From Seonamhaeicola aphaedonensis (GTDB lineage: Bacteria > Bacteroidota > Bacteroidia > Flavobacteriales > Flavobacteriaceae): 64,000 nt of DNA. Numbering within the stretch: position 1 is the first letter of the stretch; every line of letters begins with the position of its first letter. Below are positions 9,800-19,196 of this stretch, one piece after another. The stretch covers positions 398,067 to 462,066 of the forward strand of contig NZ_QRDX01000002.1 of the NCBI RefSeq assembly GCF_003386195.1, written 5' to 3'. The translations under genes and the position numbers were made by a program. The notes below the pieces were generated by a model. The model was not told where the DNA came from and ran no database searches. It saw nothing but the letters and a program-made list of their open reading frames with translations.

Positions 9800-12700
9800 T
9801 TACTTTTGTGAAGATAGACGTTGATTTATAAAACTAGGAGTAGCATTAGTATCTTCAATATTGGTTTGGTCATCAAACTCTGATTCTTCTTCTTTTTTCT
9901 TAAACAAACTCTGAATAAGTTCTTTAAAGGTGTCAAAATCTACATTGTAAGACAAACCTAATCCTTGAGTGTAACCTATTGCTTCTCCAAAATTTCTGAT
10001 ACTATTTTCTCTATTGAATACTTTTGCTATTAATGTACCTTCTTCATTTAAAAGAAAATCTATCTGTACATCTCCAGCAACAACTGTATTAGCAGCATCT
10101 GCACCACCTATTGGCACCCCTACTTTACCATTTATTAGTACCCTATCGCTGATCTGGGTTTGAAGTGTAACACCTACCCTATCATTTGTTTGATAATCTG
10201 GTCTATTTTGACCTGCCTCATAATTAACACCAAGATTGAGTTTACCATCACCACCAGAAAAAATACCATTGATAATACCATTGAGCCTCTCTGCAATAGT
10301 TCCAGAAAAATTAAGTTCATTAATGCCTCTTGAAAAGGAACCTGTAGAGATTAAATACAGCGCTTGGTTTTGTCTATCATCAGGTGACTCCAATCTGTAT
10401 TGTAACTCGGATTTTATGGACGAATGAATATTAGGAAATTCAAAATCAAATGCAGGTGTTGGCTGCTCTAAGTCACCTGTTAATGCAATATTTAATTCTA
10501 CAGGAATACTTCTATTTATAGGATTATCTAGTAATGGAGACGGATTAGCAGTAGTTTTATAAATGGCCAACATATCAATTTGAGCCTTTAAAGGATCTCC
10601 TTCCCAGTTAATGGTTCCACCGGGTTGTACAATAAACTCTTTTTGTACCAAACCTCCATAGGCAAAATTGTAAACACCTTCAAAAACAGAGAAATCACCC
10701 CACATGTTAAACTTACCATTCGTATTGATTTCTACCAACATACCACCTCTACCACGTCCTTTTAAAGAATGTCCGGTGCTTTTATCTATAATGATTTCTA
10801 CCTCGGCATCTTCAGTTACATCTACCTCAAAATCTAATTCTAATCCTTGAATATCTTCAAAAGTAATTTCTTCACCTATATCTCTGGCTTCTTTTTCAGT
10901 TCTAGATAGAGTTCTTATAAATGAGTTATCACCAAACGATTCGGTGTCATTAAGCGGAATTTTAAAAACAGTACCTGATTTAGTTTCTGCAACAACGCTA
11001 ATAGTTAATTGCTCTGTGGGCCCTTGAATTTTGGCTTCACCTCCCATAAAACCTCTTCCATAATATAGAGCCTCTTCAGATTCTTCGGTATCTAAAATTA
11101 ATAAGTTTTTAGTATCTACATCTAAGTCTAAACGCCATTTTGATAGGTTTACGTGACTTAAAGAGCCATTAAGCATGCCTCTTGATTTAAATTTAGTATC
11201 AGTTAGTTGTATATCGTTAAAAATAAAACTTTGTTTACTTAGTGATACAGAGGCATTATTATTAAAATTATAGTCTACATTTAAATAGGGAATTCCAAAA
11301 CCACCATTTATAACTCTCAAGTCGCCCTGAATATCTGGTCTTTTGAGATTCCCTACAATATTAGCTTCTCCTGTTACAGCTCCTCGTATATTAGAAAGCA
11401 CATCTTGAAGCAGTGGATTAAGTGGTTCTAAAATAAAATGATCAAAAGTGATATCTACATCTATTGTTGAGTTTTTACCAAGAACACTTATCTCTCCTTT
11501 TGCTTCAAAAGATTTTGCTTTGTCATTTTTTATAGTAGCATCAACCTCATATTTTGTTAAATCTTCATTTCCCTTAATACTAGCGTCAAAATCTCCTAAA
11601 GGAAATCTATTAACCATAAAATCATTGATTATGATTGTTGAATTTGGCAAATAACTTCCGTTCTTCTGCAATACATCTAATTTACCATTAACCTTTCCTG
11701 CTAATGAAAGGCTGTCAATTACAGGGGTTATTTTAGCAAGATTGACGTTTTTGAAATTTAGTTTAATATCTTTTTGGGTAGAATCTTTTAAGAATCCAGA
11801 AAGTTTAATTTCTTCGCTTTTGTGGGTTATCTTAAAGTTATCTAGATTAAACTTAGTAAGTGCCTTATTAAAAGACATTTTGTTAAGTGTATCGTTCTTT
11901 TCATTCACAAACCATTTTCTATCCTTAATGGTAAAATCAGATTTTTTAAAGCCTACAACAGACTCCTTAGCGTCATTTATTGTATGATAAAAACTTAAAT
12001 TATAAATATCTTTATTTCGCTTTCCGCCTTTAAACTCAGAACGCATAAACAAGGTATCATTAACCGTAACATTAATTAAATTAAAGTTAGATACGTTATA
12101 GAATTTGGTATTTAGACTATCTATCTCAACATAAGTATTGAAAAGCGGATTACTATTATCTACCTGCAATTCTATATCATTTGCAAAATAATTATGAACC
12201 TTTATTTGTGGCGATTTAAATGTTAGCTTAAACTTAGTTTCATCACTCTCAACCCTACCACGGATATAAGTATTTTTTCCCAGTTCAATTTCTGGAAAAA
12301 TAACTTCGGCTATTTTATTGTAAATTTTGAAGTTAAAATCTATACTCTGAGTGGCGTTTATTTTATGCGGAATATAATTTGTGTATATATGTCCAATGGA
12401 GTTTTCAAAAAGTTTTTTTAAATCCCTAAATACAAAACGCCCTTTAAGGTCACCTTCAATGATGTCTGGTGATCTAAATTCAACATATCTTATACTCTCA
12501 TCAAACCGCGAAGAAATATCAAACTGGTCAAAATAATAGGCGTCATGCTCATTAGTATAGGTAGTGTTATTAAATGAAATCTTTCCGTAGGCGTCATCTA
12601 AAGTGCTACTATTCATATTCATTTTAACCCTACTCTTTAAAATAGATATGCTGTCTTTTTTTACAAAGTTTAGAATTCTTAAGTTGGCATAATCAACATT

Positions 12701-14290
12701 TGCTTCAAAATCATACTTTTTAACCTTTTCAGAGAAATCAACAAGACCATTAAAATTAAACTGTAAGTTTCTGTCGTTTACAATTAAGTTTCCATCAAAA
12801 ATCTTATTTCTTACATTCCCAGCTACTTTAATTCCACTGTAATTATAATTATTATAGAGAATCTGGTAAATCTCTCCTTTTACCTGAGTGTCAAGGTTAT
12901 CTGTTAAAAAACCATTACCATCCACATCAAAATTTAAAGACCCAACACCTGTTTTAGGGTCATTAAAAAACACTCCAAAGTCAAACTTTTCAAAAACTAC
13001 TTTCCCTTTATAGATTGCGTTATCAATATCATCAACCTTGGTTATTTGTAAATTAGAATCAATAAAACCTATTTCAGTATCTATTTCAACATCGGCATTA
13101 ATGGTCCTTGAAGTTATTTGTGTATTTCCTTGAATGGTGAAATTTCCTAAACGTTCAAAAGATGATGGAATGGCTTCTCCTAAAACATTGGGCAATAAGG
13201 CTTTTAAATCGTTGTAGGTAGAGGTTAAATTAGAAAAATGCCCATCCATATAAAAATTATGTTCCTCTCTACTAAATAAATTTTTAAAATTAGCGTCCCC
13301 AATAATTCTGGTATTTCTATTAGTTCTCAGATTTAAATTTTTGGCTTTCAAATCATTTAAGGTACCAGACATATCTACACTAAACGTAGCACGTTGATTA
13401 ACCCCAAACTCATTATAAATTATATTAAGTTCATCTAACAGCACATCAGAATTTTCAAATTTAGCCTCCACCAAAACCTTATCTGTGAAATACTGTAAAT
13501 CTTCTCTTTTGTAACTAAATTTTAAGTTTCCTTTTAAAACAGACTCTGGAGTTTTAATATCAAGATTATCAAAGGTCATTCCGGTAAGGGTGTACTTAAA
13601 ATCGGTCATCATGTTTTTCATGATTAACCCCCTACTATCCTTAAAAGATAGCTTATTAATTCTAGCACTAACATCACTTCCTTTTATTAAAAAATTAGTG
13701 GCATTAATATTTAAATTTCCTAAATCTAAACGCTTAGTGGTTTCTCTGTTTTCATCGGTAAGTTTAAAAAGCCCCTCATAAATAGAGACGTCACTTGATG
13801 ATAATAAAAAGCTACCATCTCCTTTTTTGGGGTTTTCGCCCTCTATCTTTCTTACAAAAATATCAAGGTTGGTTTCAGAGGTGTCTTTATAGGTTTTTAT
13901 GTTTAGAAATAAGTTGAAAACATCAATATCACCAAATGTCATTTTATTATTAAAAAAGTTTCTAAAACTTAAGACCGAGGTGTTTAATTCTGCTATGTTA
14001 ATTAAGGTATCCTTTTTATAATCTTCAATAAAAATATTTTTAAACTCAACATCACCGTTAAATTGCAGTCCAACTTTTTCAATATTAATGTTCGTTCCAA
14101 ATTCAGTATTAATCTTGTTGGTAGCATAATTTCCTAAACCTGTTTGAACCGAAGGAATGGAGAGTACTAACACCAAAATGATGAAGAGTAGCAGCAAAAT
14201 ACCTGCTATTTTTGATGCTATTTTGAGTACTTTTTTGATACGTTGTAAAATTATTGATATTATTGAGAATAAACTACATTTCCTTAGCAA
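9800..14290 (-). CDS. tamB: Translocation/assembly module TamB-like protein
   Basis: 1496 residues: one N-terminal membrane helix (about 25-46, LLLLFIILVLVLSIP), then a long beta-rich region, then the conserved DUF490/TamB C-terminus (INWEGDPLKAQIDMLAIYKT, about 1210-1230, and GKVGVPIGG). Such proteins span the periplasm and serve outer-membrane protein assembly or lipid transport; which applies here is not visible. The frame offers only TTG (14290) as a standard start before the membrane helix and the first internal Met is after residue 110, so the exact start is uncertain. It is divergent from tsaD. A Gln-rich acidic tail (about 1460-1496) ends the protein. Confidence 0.9.
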   Translation of the reverse strand: MLRKCSLFSIISIILQRIKKVLKIASKIAGILLLLFIILVLVLSIPSVQTGLGNYATNKINTEFGTNINIEKVGLQFNGDVEFKNIFIEDYKKDTLINIAELNTSVLSFRNFFNNKMTFGDIDVFNLFLNIKTYKDTSETNLDIFVRKIEGENPKKGDGSFLLSSSDVSIYEGLFKLTDENRETTKRLDLGNLNINATNFLIKGSDVSARINKLSFKDSRGLIMKNMMTDFKYTLTGMTFDNLDIKTPESVLKGNLKFSYKREDLQYFTDKVLVEAKFENSDVLLDELNIIYNEFGVNQRATFSVDMSGTLNDLKAKNLNLRTNRNTRIIGDANFKNLFSREEHNFYMDGHFSNLTSTYNDLKALLPNVLGEAIPSSFERLGNFTIQGNTQITSRTINADVEIDTEIGFIDSNLQITKVDDIDNAIYKGKVVFEKFDFGVFFNDPKTGVGSLNFDVDGNGFLTDNLDTQVKGEIYQILYNNYNYSGIKVAGNVRNKIFDGNLIVNDRNLQFNFNGLVDFSEKVKKYDFEANVDYANLRILNFVKKDSISILKSRVKMNMNSSTLDDAYGKISFNNTTYTNEHDAYYFDQFDISSRFDESIRYVEFRSPDIIEGDLKGRFVFRDLKKLFENSIGHIYTNYIPHKINATQSIDFNFKIYNKIAEVIFPEIELGKNTYIRGRVESDETKFKLTFKSPQIKVHNYFANDIELQVDNSNPLFNTYVEIDSLNTKFYNVSNFNLINVTVNDTLFMRSEFKGGKRNKDIYNLSFYHTINDAKESVVGFKKSDFTIKDRKWFVNEKNDTLNKMSFNKALTKFNLDNFKITHKSEEIKLSGFLKDSTQKDIKLNFKNVNLAKITPVIDSLSLAGKVNGKLDVLQKNGSYLPNSTIIINDFMVNRFPLGDFDASIKGNEDLTKYEVDATIKNDKAKSFEAKGEISVLGKNSTIDVDITFDHFILEPLNPLLQDVLSNIRGAVTGEANIVGNLKRPDIQGDLRVINGGFGIPYLNVDYNFNNNASVSLSKQSFIFNDIQLTDTKFKSRGMLNGSLSHVNLSKWRLDLDVDTKNLLILDTEESEEALYYGRGFMGGEAKIQGPTEQLTISVVAETKSGTVFKIPLNDTESFGDNSFIRTLSRTEKEARDIGEEITFEDIQGLELDFEVDVTEDAEVEIIIDKSTGHSLKGRGRGGMLVEINTNGKFNMWGDFSVFEGVYNFAYGGLVQKEFIVQPGGTINWEGDPLKAQIDMLAIYKTTANPSPLLDNPINRSIPVELNIALTGDLEQPTPAFDFEFPNIHSSIKSELQYRLESPDDRQNQALYLISTGSFSRGINELNFSGTIAERLNGIINGIFSGGDGKLNLGVNYEAGQNRPDYQTNDRVGVTLQTQISDRVLINGKVGVPIGGADAANTVVAGDVQIDFLLNEEGTLIAKVFNRENSIRNFGEAIGYTQGLGLSYNVDFDTFKELIQSLFKKKEEESEFDDQTNIEDTNATPSFINQRLSSQK

Positions 14291-14366
14291 TTCTATATTT
14301 AGAAATTATGGTCTAAGGTAAACTACTCCATACCTATTTATCCATTTCATTAAAAAAATAAATGAG

Positions 14367-14374
14367 TAGTTTTG
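14367..14374 (+). promoter_or_regulatory. Candidate -7 box for tsaD
   Basis: TAGTTTTG matches the Bacteroidota -7 consensus TAnnTTTG and lies 76 bases before the tsaD ATG, on the proper strand of a divergent intergenic region. I see no convincing TTG at the -33 position, so this is a partial match only. Confidence 0.4.
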
Positions 14375-14450
14375 TAGTTACGAATAATTGCATCTAATCA
14401 GACGTTTATTCACAATCAAAATTAACAATTATTGTGCCTAAAAATAATTA

Positions 14451-15473
14451 ATGGTTTCACAAAATATTTACATTCTTGGTATTGAATCTTCCTGCGATGA
14501 TACGGCAGCTTCTGTAATTCATAACGGGAAAATTTTAAGCAACATTGTTGCCAATCAAAAAATACATGAAGCGTATGGTGGTGTGGTACCAGAATTAGCG
14601 TCTAGGGCACATCAGCAAAACATCGTTCCTGTGGTGCATCAGGCCATTAAACAAGCGGGTATTACTAAAGAAGATTTAAACGCAGTGTCTTTTACCAGAG
14701 GTCCTGGTTTAATGGGAAGTTTATTGGTTGGTACCTCGTTTGCAAAATCTTTAGCCTATGGTTTAAGTATTCCTTTAATTGATGTTAACCACATGCAAGC
14801 ACATATTCTAGCGCATTACATTGATGAAGACGGTTTTAAAAAACCACCATTTCCGTTTTTGGCTATGACTATTTCTGGTGGGCACACTCAAATTGTTAAG
14901 GTGAATCATTATTTTGATATGAAAGTAATTGGTGAAACTATTGATGACGCTGTTGGTGAGGCATTTGATAAGAGTGGAAAAATTCTTGGTTTGGGCTACC
15001 CTGCAGGCCCAGAAATTGACAAACGTGCTAAACAAGGGAATCCGCAAGCTTTTAAATTTACCAAGCCCAAGGTAGACGGATTAAATTTTAGTTTTTCTGG
15101 CTTAAAAACAGCTATTTTATATTTTGTACAACGAGAGACAAAAACTAACCCAAATTTCATTAAAGAAAACCTCAATGATATTTGCGCCTCAATTCAATAC
15201 ACCATCATTGGTATTTTGATTGATAAGTTAAAAAAGGCTTCCAAAGAAACTGGAATAAAACATGTTGCTATTGGTGGTGGGGTTTCTGCGAATTCTGGTA
15301 TTAGACAAGCGCTAAAAGTTGGTGAACAAAAGTTTGGATGGACAACCTATATCCCAAAATTTGAATACACTACAGATAACGCTGCAATGATAGCTATTGT
15401 GGGTTATTTGAAGTATTTAGAAGGGTATTCCACTGAGCAAAATATAATAGCCTCAGCTAGACTTAAGATTTAG
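14451..15473 (+). CDS. tsaD: tRNA N6-adenosine threonylcarbamoyltransferase
   Basis: 340 residues, normal length. It has ESSCDDTAAS (12-21), the metal-binding HMQAH (His114 and His118), SGGHTQ, the DAVGEAFDKSGKILGLGYPGG-like core, and GGGVSAN near the C-terminus. TsaD transfers the threonylcarbamoyl group to A37 of ANN-decoding tRNAs, together with TsaB and TsaE, which are not in this window. It opens a plus-strand run of RNA-modification genes; divergent pairing with tamB is seen. Confidence 0.97.
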   Translation: MVSQNIYILGIESSCDDTAASVIHNGKILSNIVANQKIHEAYGGVVPELASRAHQQNIVPVVHQAIKQAGITKEDLNAVSFTRGPGLMGSLLVGTSFAKSLAYGLSIPLIDVNHMQAHILAHYIDEDGFKKPPFPFLAMTISGGHTQIVKVNHYFDMKVIGETIDDAVGEAFDKSGKILGLGYPAGPEIDKRAKQGNPQAFKFTKPKVDGLNFSFSGLKTAILYFVQRETKTNPNFIKENLNDICASIQYTIIGILIDKLKKASKETGIKHVAIGGGVSANSGIRQALKVGEQKFGWTTYIPKFEYTTDNAAMIAIVGYLKYLEGYSTEQNIIASARLKI

Positions 15474-15552
15474 TTGCTAGTATTGAGTCGCAGTTACATA
15501 GTCAATCGTATTTTGAAAATTAAAAACCGTAAATCTTTTCTATCTTCGCCCT

Positions 15553-16257
15553 ATGCAACTCTTTTTTAATCCAAATATTTCAGATAGTACCAAGGAATTC
15601 ACTTTCCCTAAAGATGAAAGCAAACATATTGTAAAAGTACTTCGTAAAAACACTGGAGATATACTTCACATTACCAATGGCAATGGTTGGCTGTTTGATG
15701 CCGAAATAACACTACCCAACATTAATAAATGTTTAGTGAAAATTATATCTAGTAAAAAAAAACCACAGCAAAGTTATAAGTTGCATTTAGCTGTTGCTCC
15801 AACCAAAATGAATGACCGTTATGAGTGGTTTCTGGAAAAAGCAACTGAAATAGGAATTGATACCATCACCCCTATTATTTGTGACCACAGCGAACGAAAA
15901 GTCATTAAACCTGAACGTTTTGAACGCATTTTACAATCGGCTATGAAACAATCCTTAAGTTGTTATATACCCTTATTGAATGAGGCTATGTCATTTAAGG
16001 ACTTTATAAGACAATCACATGAAGGCGATTTATTTATAGCACATTGCGAGGAAACCGATAAAAAAATTTTAAAACAAGCATTAAGACCTAAATCAGAAAT
16101 TACAATTCTAATTGGGCCTGAAGGCGATTTTAGTAGTGAAGAAATTAAATTAGCTATTGCTAATAAATTTATTCCTGTAACTTTGGGAAATAGCAGGTTA
16201 AGAACAGAAACTGCTGCTATTGTGGCTTGTCATTCCGTAGCATTCATCAACGAATAA
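15553..16257 (+). CDS. rsmE: 16S rRNA (uracil-1498-N3)-methyltransferase RsmE
   Basis: 234 residues. The N-terminal PUA-like part (FTFPKDESKHIVKVLRKNTGD) and C-terminal SPOUT knot motifs LIGPEGDFSSEE and LGNSRLRTETAAI are diagnostic. The start ATG sits just after TATCTTCG, a near match to the -7 box, so the leader may be very short. It methylates N3 of U1498 in 16S rRNA. The stop is one base before the DUF4159 gene, suggesting co-transcription. Confidence 0.95.
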   Translation: MQLFFNPNISDSTKEFTFPKDESKHIVKVLRKNTGDILHITNGNGWLFDAEITLPNINKCLVKIISSKKKPQQSYKLHLAVAPTKMNDRYEWFLEKATEIGIDTITPIICDHSERKVIKPERFERILQSAMKQSLSCYIPLLNEAMSFKDFIRQSHEGDLFIAHCEETDKKILKQALRPKSEITILIGPEGDFSSEEIKLAIANKFIPVTLGNSRLRTETAAIVACHSVAFINE

Positions 16258-16258
16258 C

Positions 16259-16903
16259 ATGAAAAAGGTAATCATATTTTTAACTTTTAGCTTTTCACTT
16301 TTAACTATCTCTGCACAAGAACTAGCAGTCCTAAAATACAAAGGTGGAGGTGATTGGTATAGTAACCCCACAGCATTACCCAACCTCATTAAGTTTTGTA
16401 ATGAAAATATTAAAACTAAAATTGAAACTACTCCACAAACCGTTGAAGTGAATAGCGTAGAGATTTTTCAATATCCTTTTTTGCACATGACGGGTCATGG
16501 TAATGTTTTTTTTAGTGATGATGACGCTGAAAATTTAAGAAATTATCTTTTATCTGGTGGCTTTTTACACATTGATGATAACTATGGTATGGAGCCCTTC
16601 ATTACTGAAGAACTTAAAAAAGTATTCCCAGATAAAGAATTGATTGAACTTCCAACAAACCATGACATTTTTAATTCGGCATTTAACTTTCCTAATGGAC
16701 TACCAAAAATACATGAGCACGATGGTAAAAGACCACAAGCTTTTGGTGTTTTTTATGAAGACAGATTGGTTTTATTGTTTACTTATGAAAGTGATTTAGG
16801 CGATGGTTGGGAAGATGAATCTGTACATAACGACCCACCTGAAGTACGAGAAAAAGCGCTTAAAATGGGAGCCAATATTATTAAATACGCTTTTGAAAAC
16901 TAA
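16259..16903 (+). CDS. DUF4159 domain protein with signal peptide
   Basis: 214 residues. A Sec signal (residues 1-19, VIIFLTFSFSLLTISAQ) precedes a single DUF4159 domain (LAVLKYKGGGDWYSNPTALPN, MTGHGNVFFSDDDAENLRNYL, GGFLHIDDNYGMEPF). The family is predicted to be glutamine-amidotransferase-like in fold and is widespread in Bacteroidota, but no function is established. The gene starts one base after rsmE. Confidence 0.85.
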   Translation: MKKVIIFLTFSFSLLTISAQELAVLKYKGGGDWYSNPTALPNLIKFCNENIKTKIETTPQTVEVNSVEIFQYPFLHMTGHGNVFFSDDDAENLRNYLLSGGFLHIDDNYGMEPFITEELKKVFPDKELIELPTNHDIFNSAFNFPNGLPKIHEHDGKRPQAFGVFYEDRLVLLFTYESDLGDGWEDESVHNDPPEVREKALKMGANIIKYAFEN

Positions 16904-16909
16904 TAAAAC

Positions 16910-17248
16910 ATGAAACTTCATTATTACTGTAGTTCACCATCTTGCAAAAAACTAAATGCTATGAAAGTTAAATCTAATAACAGATATGACTTAAAAGAAG
17001 AAATAGGGTTAGAAATCAATGAACGGTGTAAGCATTGTGGGAAACACACTAAACGCCATATAAATAGGTTACACGCTTCACCTAATTATTTTATCATTTT
17101 AGGAGGGATAGCTTTAGCAGCAATCATAACTGTCTTTATTTGGGATTTAGGCTTTGTTTCAACATTAACAGGAACCATTCCTATTGCCATTTGGATGAGC
17201 GAAGAAAAAAGAGCGAGCTCTTTTAATAAAATCATGATTAGGGATTAA
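16910..17248 (+). CDS. Small zinc-ribbon membrane protein, unknown function
   Basis: 112 residues. Two cysteine pairs, CSSPSC (7-12) and CKHC (39-42), look like a zinc ribbon. They are followed by His/Lys-rich HTKRHINRLH and two membrane helices (about 57-76 and 79-96). It begins 6 bases after the DUF4159 gene, so it is probably in the same operon. I do not recognise a named family. Confidence 0.6.
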   Translation: MKLHYYCSSPSCKKLNAMKVKSNNRYDLKEEIGLEINERCKHCGKHTKRHINRLHASPNYFIILGGIALAAIITVFIWDLGFVSTLTGTIPIAIWMSEEKRASSFNKIMIRD

Positions 17249-17278
17249 TTCACAATAATTTTGAAAGAATTTTTAGTT

Positions 17279-17434
17279 ATGATTGTTGAATGGTTTTTTG
17301 AAAGTCAAAAAGACGTTAGTACTTTTAAGGGACTTCTCAAATTAATAACAAAGCTTCTAATATTTATAATAATATTCATTTCGATTTTATACTTACTATT
17401 AAACTCAAAAGAGACCGTCACTATTTCTAATTAA
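17279..17434 (+). CDS. Putative 51-residue single-pass membrane protein
   Basis: A short frame with ATG at 17279 (or an in-frame TTG at 17261). It encodes a charged N-terminus (FFESQKDVSTFKG), one strongly hydrophobic helix (LLIFIIIFISILYLLL) and a short polar tail. It fits in the gap between two genes on the same strand. The clean hydrophilic-hydrophobic-hydrophilic layout is the only support; no family is recognised, and chance in AT-rich DNA is possible. Confidence 0.4.
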   Translation: MIVEWFFESQKDVSTFKGLLKLITKLLIFIIIFISILYLLLNSKETVTISN

Positions 17435-17451
17435 AATTAATTGTCAATCAA

Positions 17452-17952
17452 TTGCAACTGACTCACTACAATAGCAACTTTACAAAACAAACATTTCCAA
17501 TTACGGTTGTAAGTAACAATGTAACAAATGCACCCAATATTGGTAGCTTGTTTAGAATTTGTGATGCCTTTGGCATTGAAAAATTAATACTTTGTGGCAG
17601 TCATATTCCATTAGGAAGAAAAATGACAAAAACCTCTAGAGCCACAGAAAAGGCTGTTAATTTTGAAGTTCAAGAGTCTGTGTTACAAGCAGTTGAAAAC
17701 CTTAAAACTAAAAGATATCAAATCATATCATTAGAAATCACCGAAAGTAGCCTCCCCATTCATACATATGAGTTTTATAAAAAAATGCCTATTGCATTGG
17801 TAGTTGGAGATGAAAACTTTGGAGTTTCAGAAGATATTTTAAAATTATCTGATGCTGTTATTCATATTGATATGTACGGTCAAAACAGCAGCATGAATGT
17901 GGTGCAGGCTACAAATATAGCTCTATACGAAATTACCAAGCAATTATTATGA
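17452..17952 (+). CDS. SpoU/TrmH-family RNA 2'-O-methyltransferase
   Basis: 166 residues, only the SPOUT catalytic domain without an N-terminal RNA-binding extension. Motif 1 is NAPNIGSLFRICDAFG (with the Asn and Arg expected), motif 2 ALVVGDENFGVSEDIL, and motif 3 SSMNVVQATNIALYEI. It should methylate a ribose 2'-OH in tRNA or rRNA; the target is not predictable. The start is a TTG, since no ATG precedes motif 1. A second, different SpoU-type gene is 2.5 kb away on the other strand. Confidence 0.85.
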   Translation: MQLTHYNSNFTKQTFPITVVSNNVTNAPNIGSLFRICDAFGIEKLILCGSHIPLGRKMTKTSRATEKAVNFEVQESVLQAVENLKTKRYQIISLEITESSLPIHTYEFYKKMPIALVVGDENFGVSEDILKLSDAVIHIDMYGQNSSMNVVQATNIALYEITKQLL

Positions 17953-18080
17953 CGTCATTGCGAACACAGTAAAGTATTGAGCAGTCTGTTCAATTACAGT
18001 TTTTATTCGGAAGACAACTTCTTAACTAGCTATGACAGTTCAATTAGAAAGATTACTTAGGTCATTCTTCCATGGTGCAA
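17953..18080. repeat. Possible decayed dispersed repeat
   Basis: A non-coding spacer beginning GTCATTGCGAACACAG and containing AGCAGTCTGTTCAATTA, with a loosely complementary right part (TAATTGAACTGTCAT on the minus strand). GTCATTGCGA with AGCAGTCTGTTC resembles the ends of short palindromic intergenic repeats common in Bacteroidota genomes. Only a genome-wide copy count would confirm this. Confidence 0.35.
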
Positions 18081-18101
18081 ACAAATTATTATATTTACTA
18101 A

Positions 18102-19190
18102 ATGAATTCCAAAATAGTTTCTAACGGTATTTTAAGAGCTATAGCTATCATTTGTGGCATCCTATTGGTGCTTTATTTTTTATACCAAATACAATCTGTA
18201 ATAGGCTATATTGCCATTGCAGCGGTTATTTCTTTAATAGGAAGGCCTATAGTTTTATTTTTGAGACGAAAATTGAAGTTTAAAAACACCTTTGCCGTGG
18301 TTGTTACCATGGTTTTACTATTAGCAATTATTGCTGGTTTGGTAAGTCTCTTTATACCTTTATTGCTAGACCAAGGTCAGAAATTATCATTGTTAAGTAC
18401 CTCCGAACTTCAAGAAAACATAGAAAATCTATATACTGAAATTGTCAACTATTTTGATTTACATCAAATAGATGTAGAACAATCTTTAAAAGACTCCAAC
18501 CTGTTTTCAAAACTTGATTTTTCGTTTATACCGAACTTTTTAAATTCCATAATTAGTGGTTTAGGTAGTTTTAGTATCGGATTATTTTCGGTATTATTCA
18601 TCTCATTTTTCTTTTTAAAAGACAGTAAATTATTTGAAAATAGCATCCTTACTATCATCCCTGATAATAAAGAAACTCGATGGAAAGCATCCTCAGAAAA
18701 AATTAAAGATTTATTATCGCGCTATTTTGTTGGGTTAATTTTTCAAATATTCATCCTCTTTATAATTTACATGACCGGTCTTTTAATTATTGGTGTTGAA
18801 AACGCTGTGGTCATTGCCTTTTTATGTGCGCTATTAAATCTAATTCCATATGTAGGACCACTTATTGGTGCCTTTTTAATGATAACGTTAACAATGACTA
18901 GTAATCTAGGACAAAGCTTTTCTGAGGTTATCGTACCCAAAACATTATGGGTGCTTTTAGTGATTGCTATAGGCCAATTGGTTGATAACTTTGGTAGTCA
19001 ACCCGTTATTTTTTCAAAAAGTGTAAAATCGCATCCTTTAGAAATATTTTTAGTAATTCTTATTGCAGGTATCTTGTTTGGTGTACTAGGACTCATAATT
19101 GCTATACCTTCATATACAGCCATTAAGGTCATCTTAAAGGAATTCTTATCTGAAAATAAAATCGTTAAAAAGCTTACCAAGGATTTATAA
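18102..19190 (+). CDS. AI-2E family transporter
   Basis: 362 residues with about eight membrane helices, the layout of the AI-2E/PerM family: an N-terminal pair (12-50), a helix near 62-85, a cytoplasmic linker (90-140), then a C-terminal bundle with LIPYVGPLIGAFLM (about 251-264) and a final HPLEIFLVILIAGILFGVLGLIIAIP-type segment. Members export signals or act as cation/proton antiporters, so the substrate cannot be assigned. It ends 6 bases before a methyltransferase gene on the same strand. Confidence 0.85.
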   Translation: MNSKIVSNGILRAIAIICGILLVLYFLYQIQSVIGYIAIAAVISLIGRPIVLFLRRKLKFKNTFAVVVTMVLLLAIIAGLVSLFIPLLLDQGQKLSLLSTSELQENIENLYTEIVNYFDLHQIDVEQSLKDSNLFSKLDFSFIPNFLNSIISGLGSFSIGLFSVLFISFFFLKDSKLFENSILTIIPDNKETRWKASSEKIKDLLSRYFVGLIFQIFILFIIYMTGLLIIGVENAVVIAFLCALLNLIPYVGPLIGAFLMITLTMTSNLGQSFSEVIVPKTLWVLLVIAIGQLVDNFGSQPVIFSKSVKSHPLEIFLVILIAGILFGVLGLIIAIPSYTAIKVILKEFLSENKIVKKLTKDL

Positions 19191-19196
19191 CCTGTT

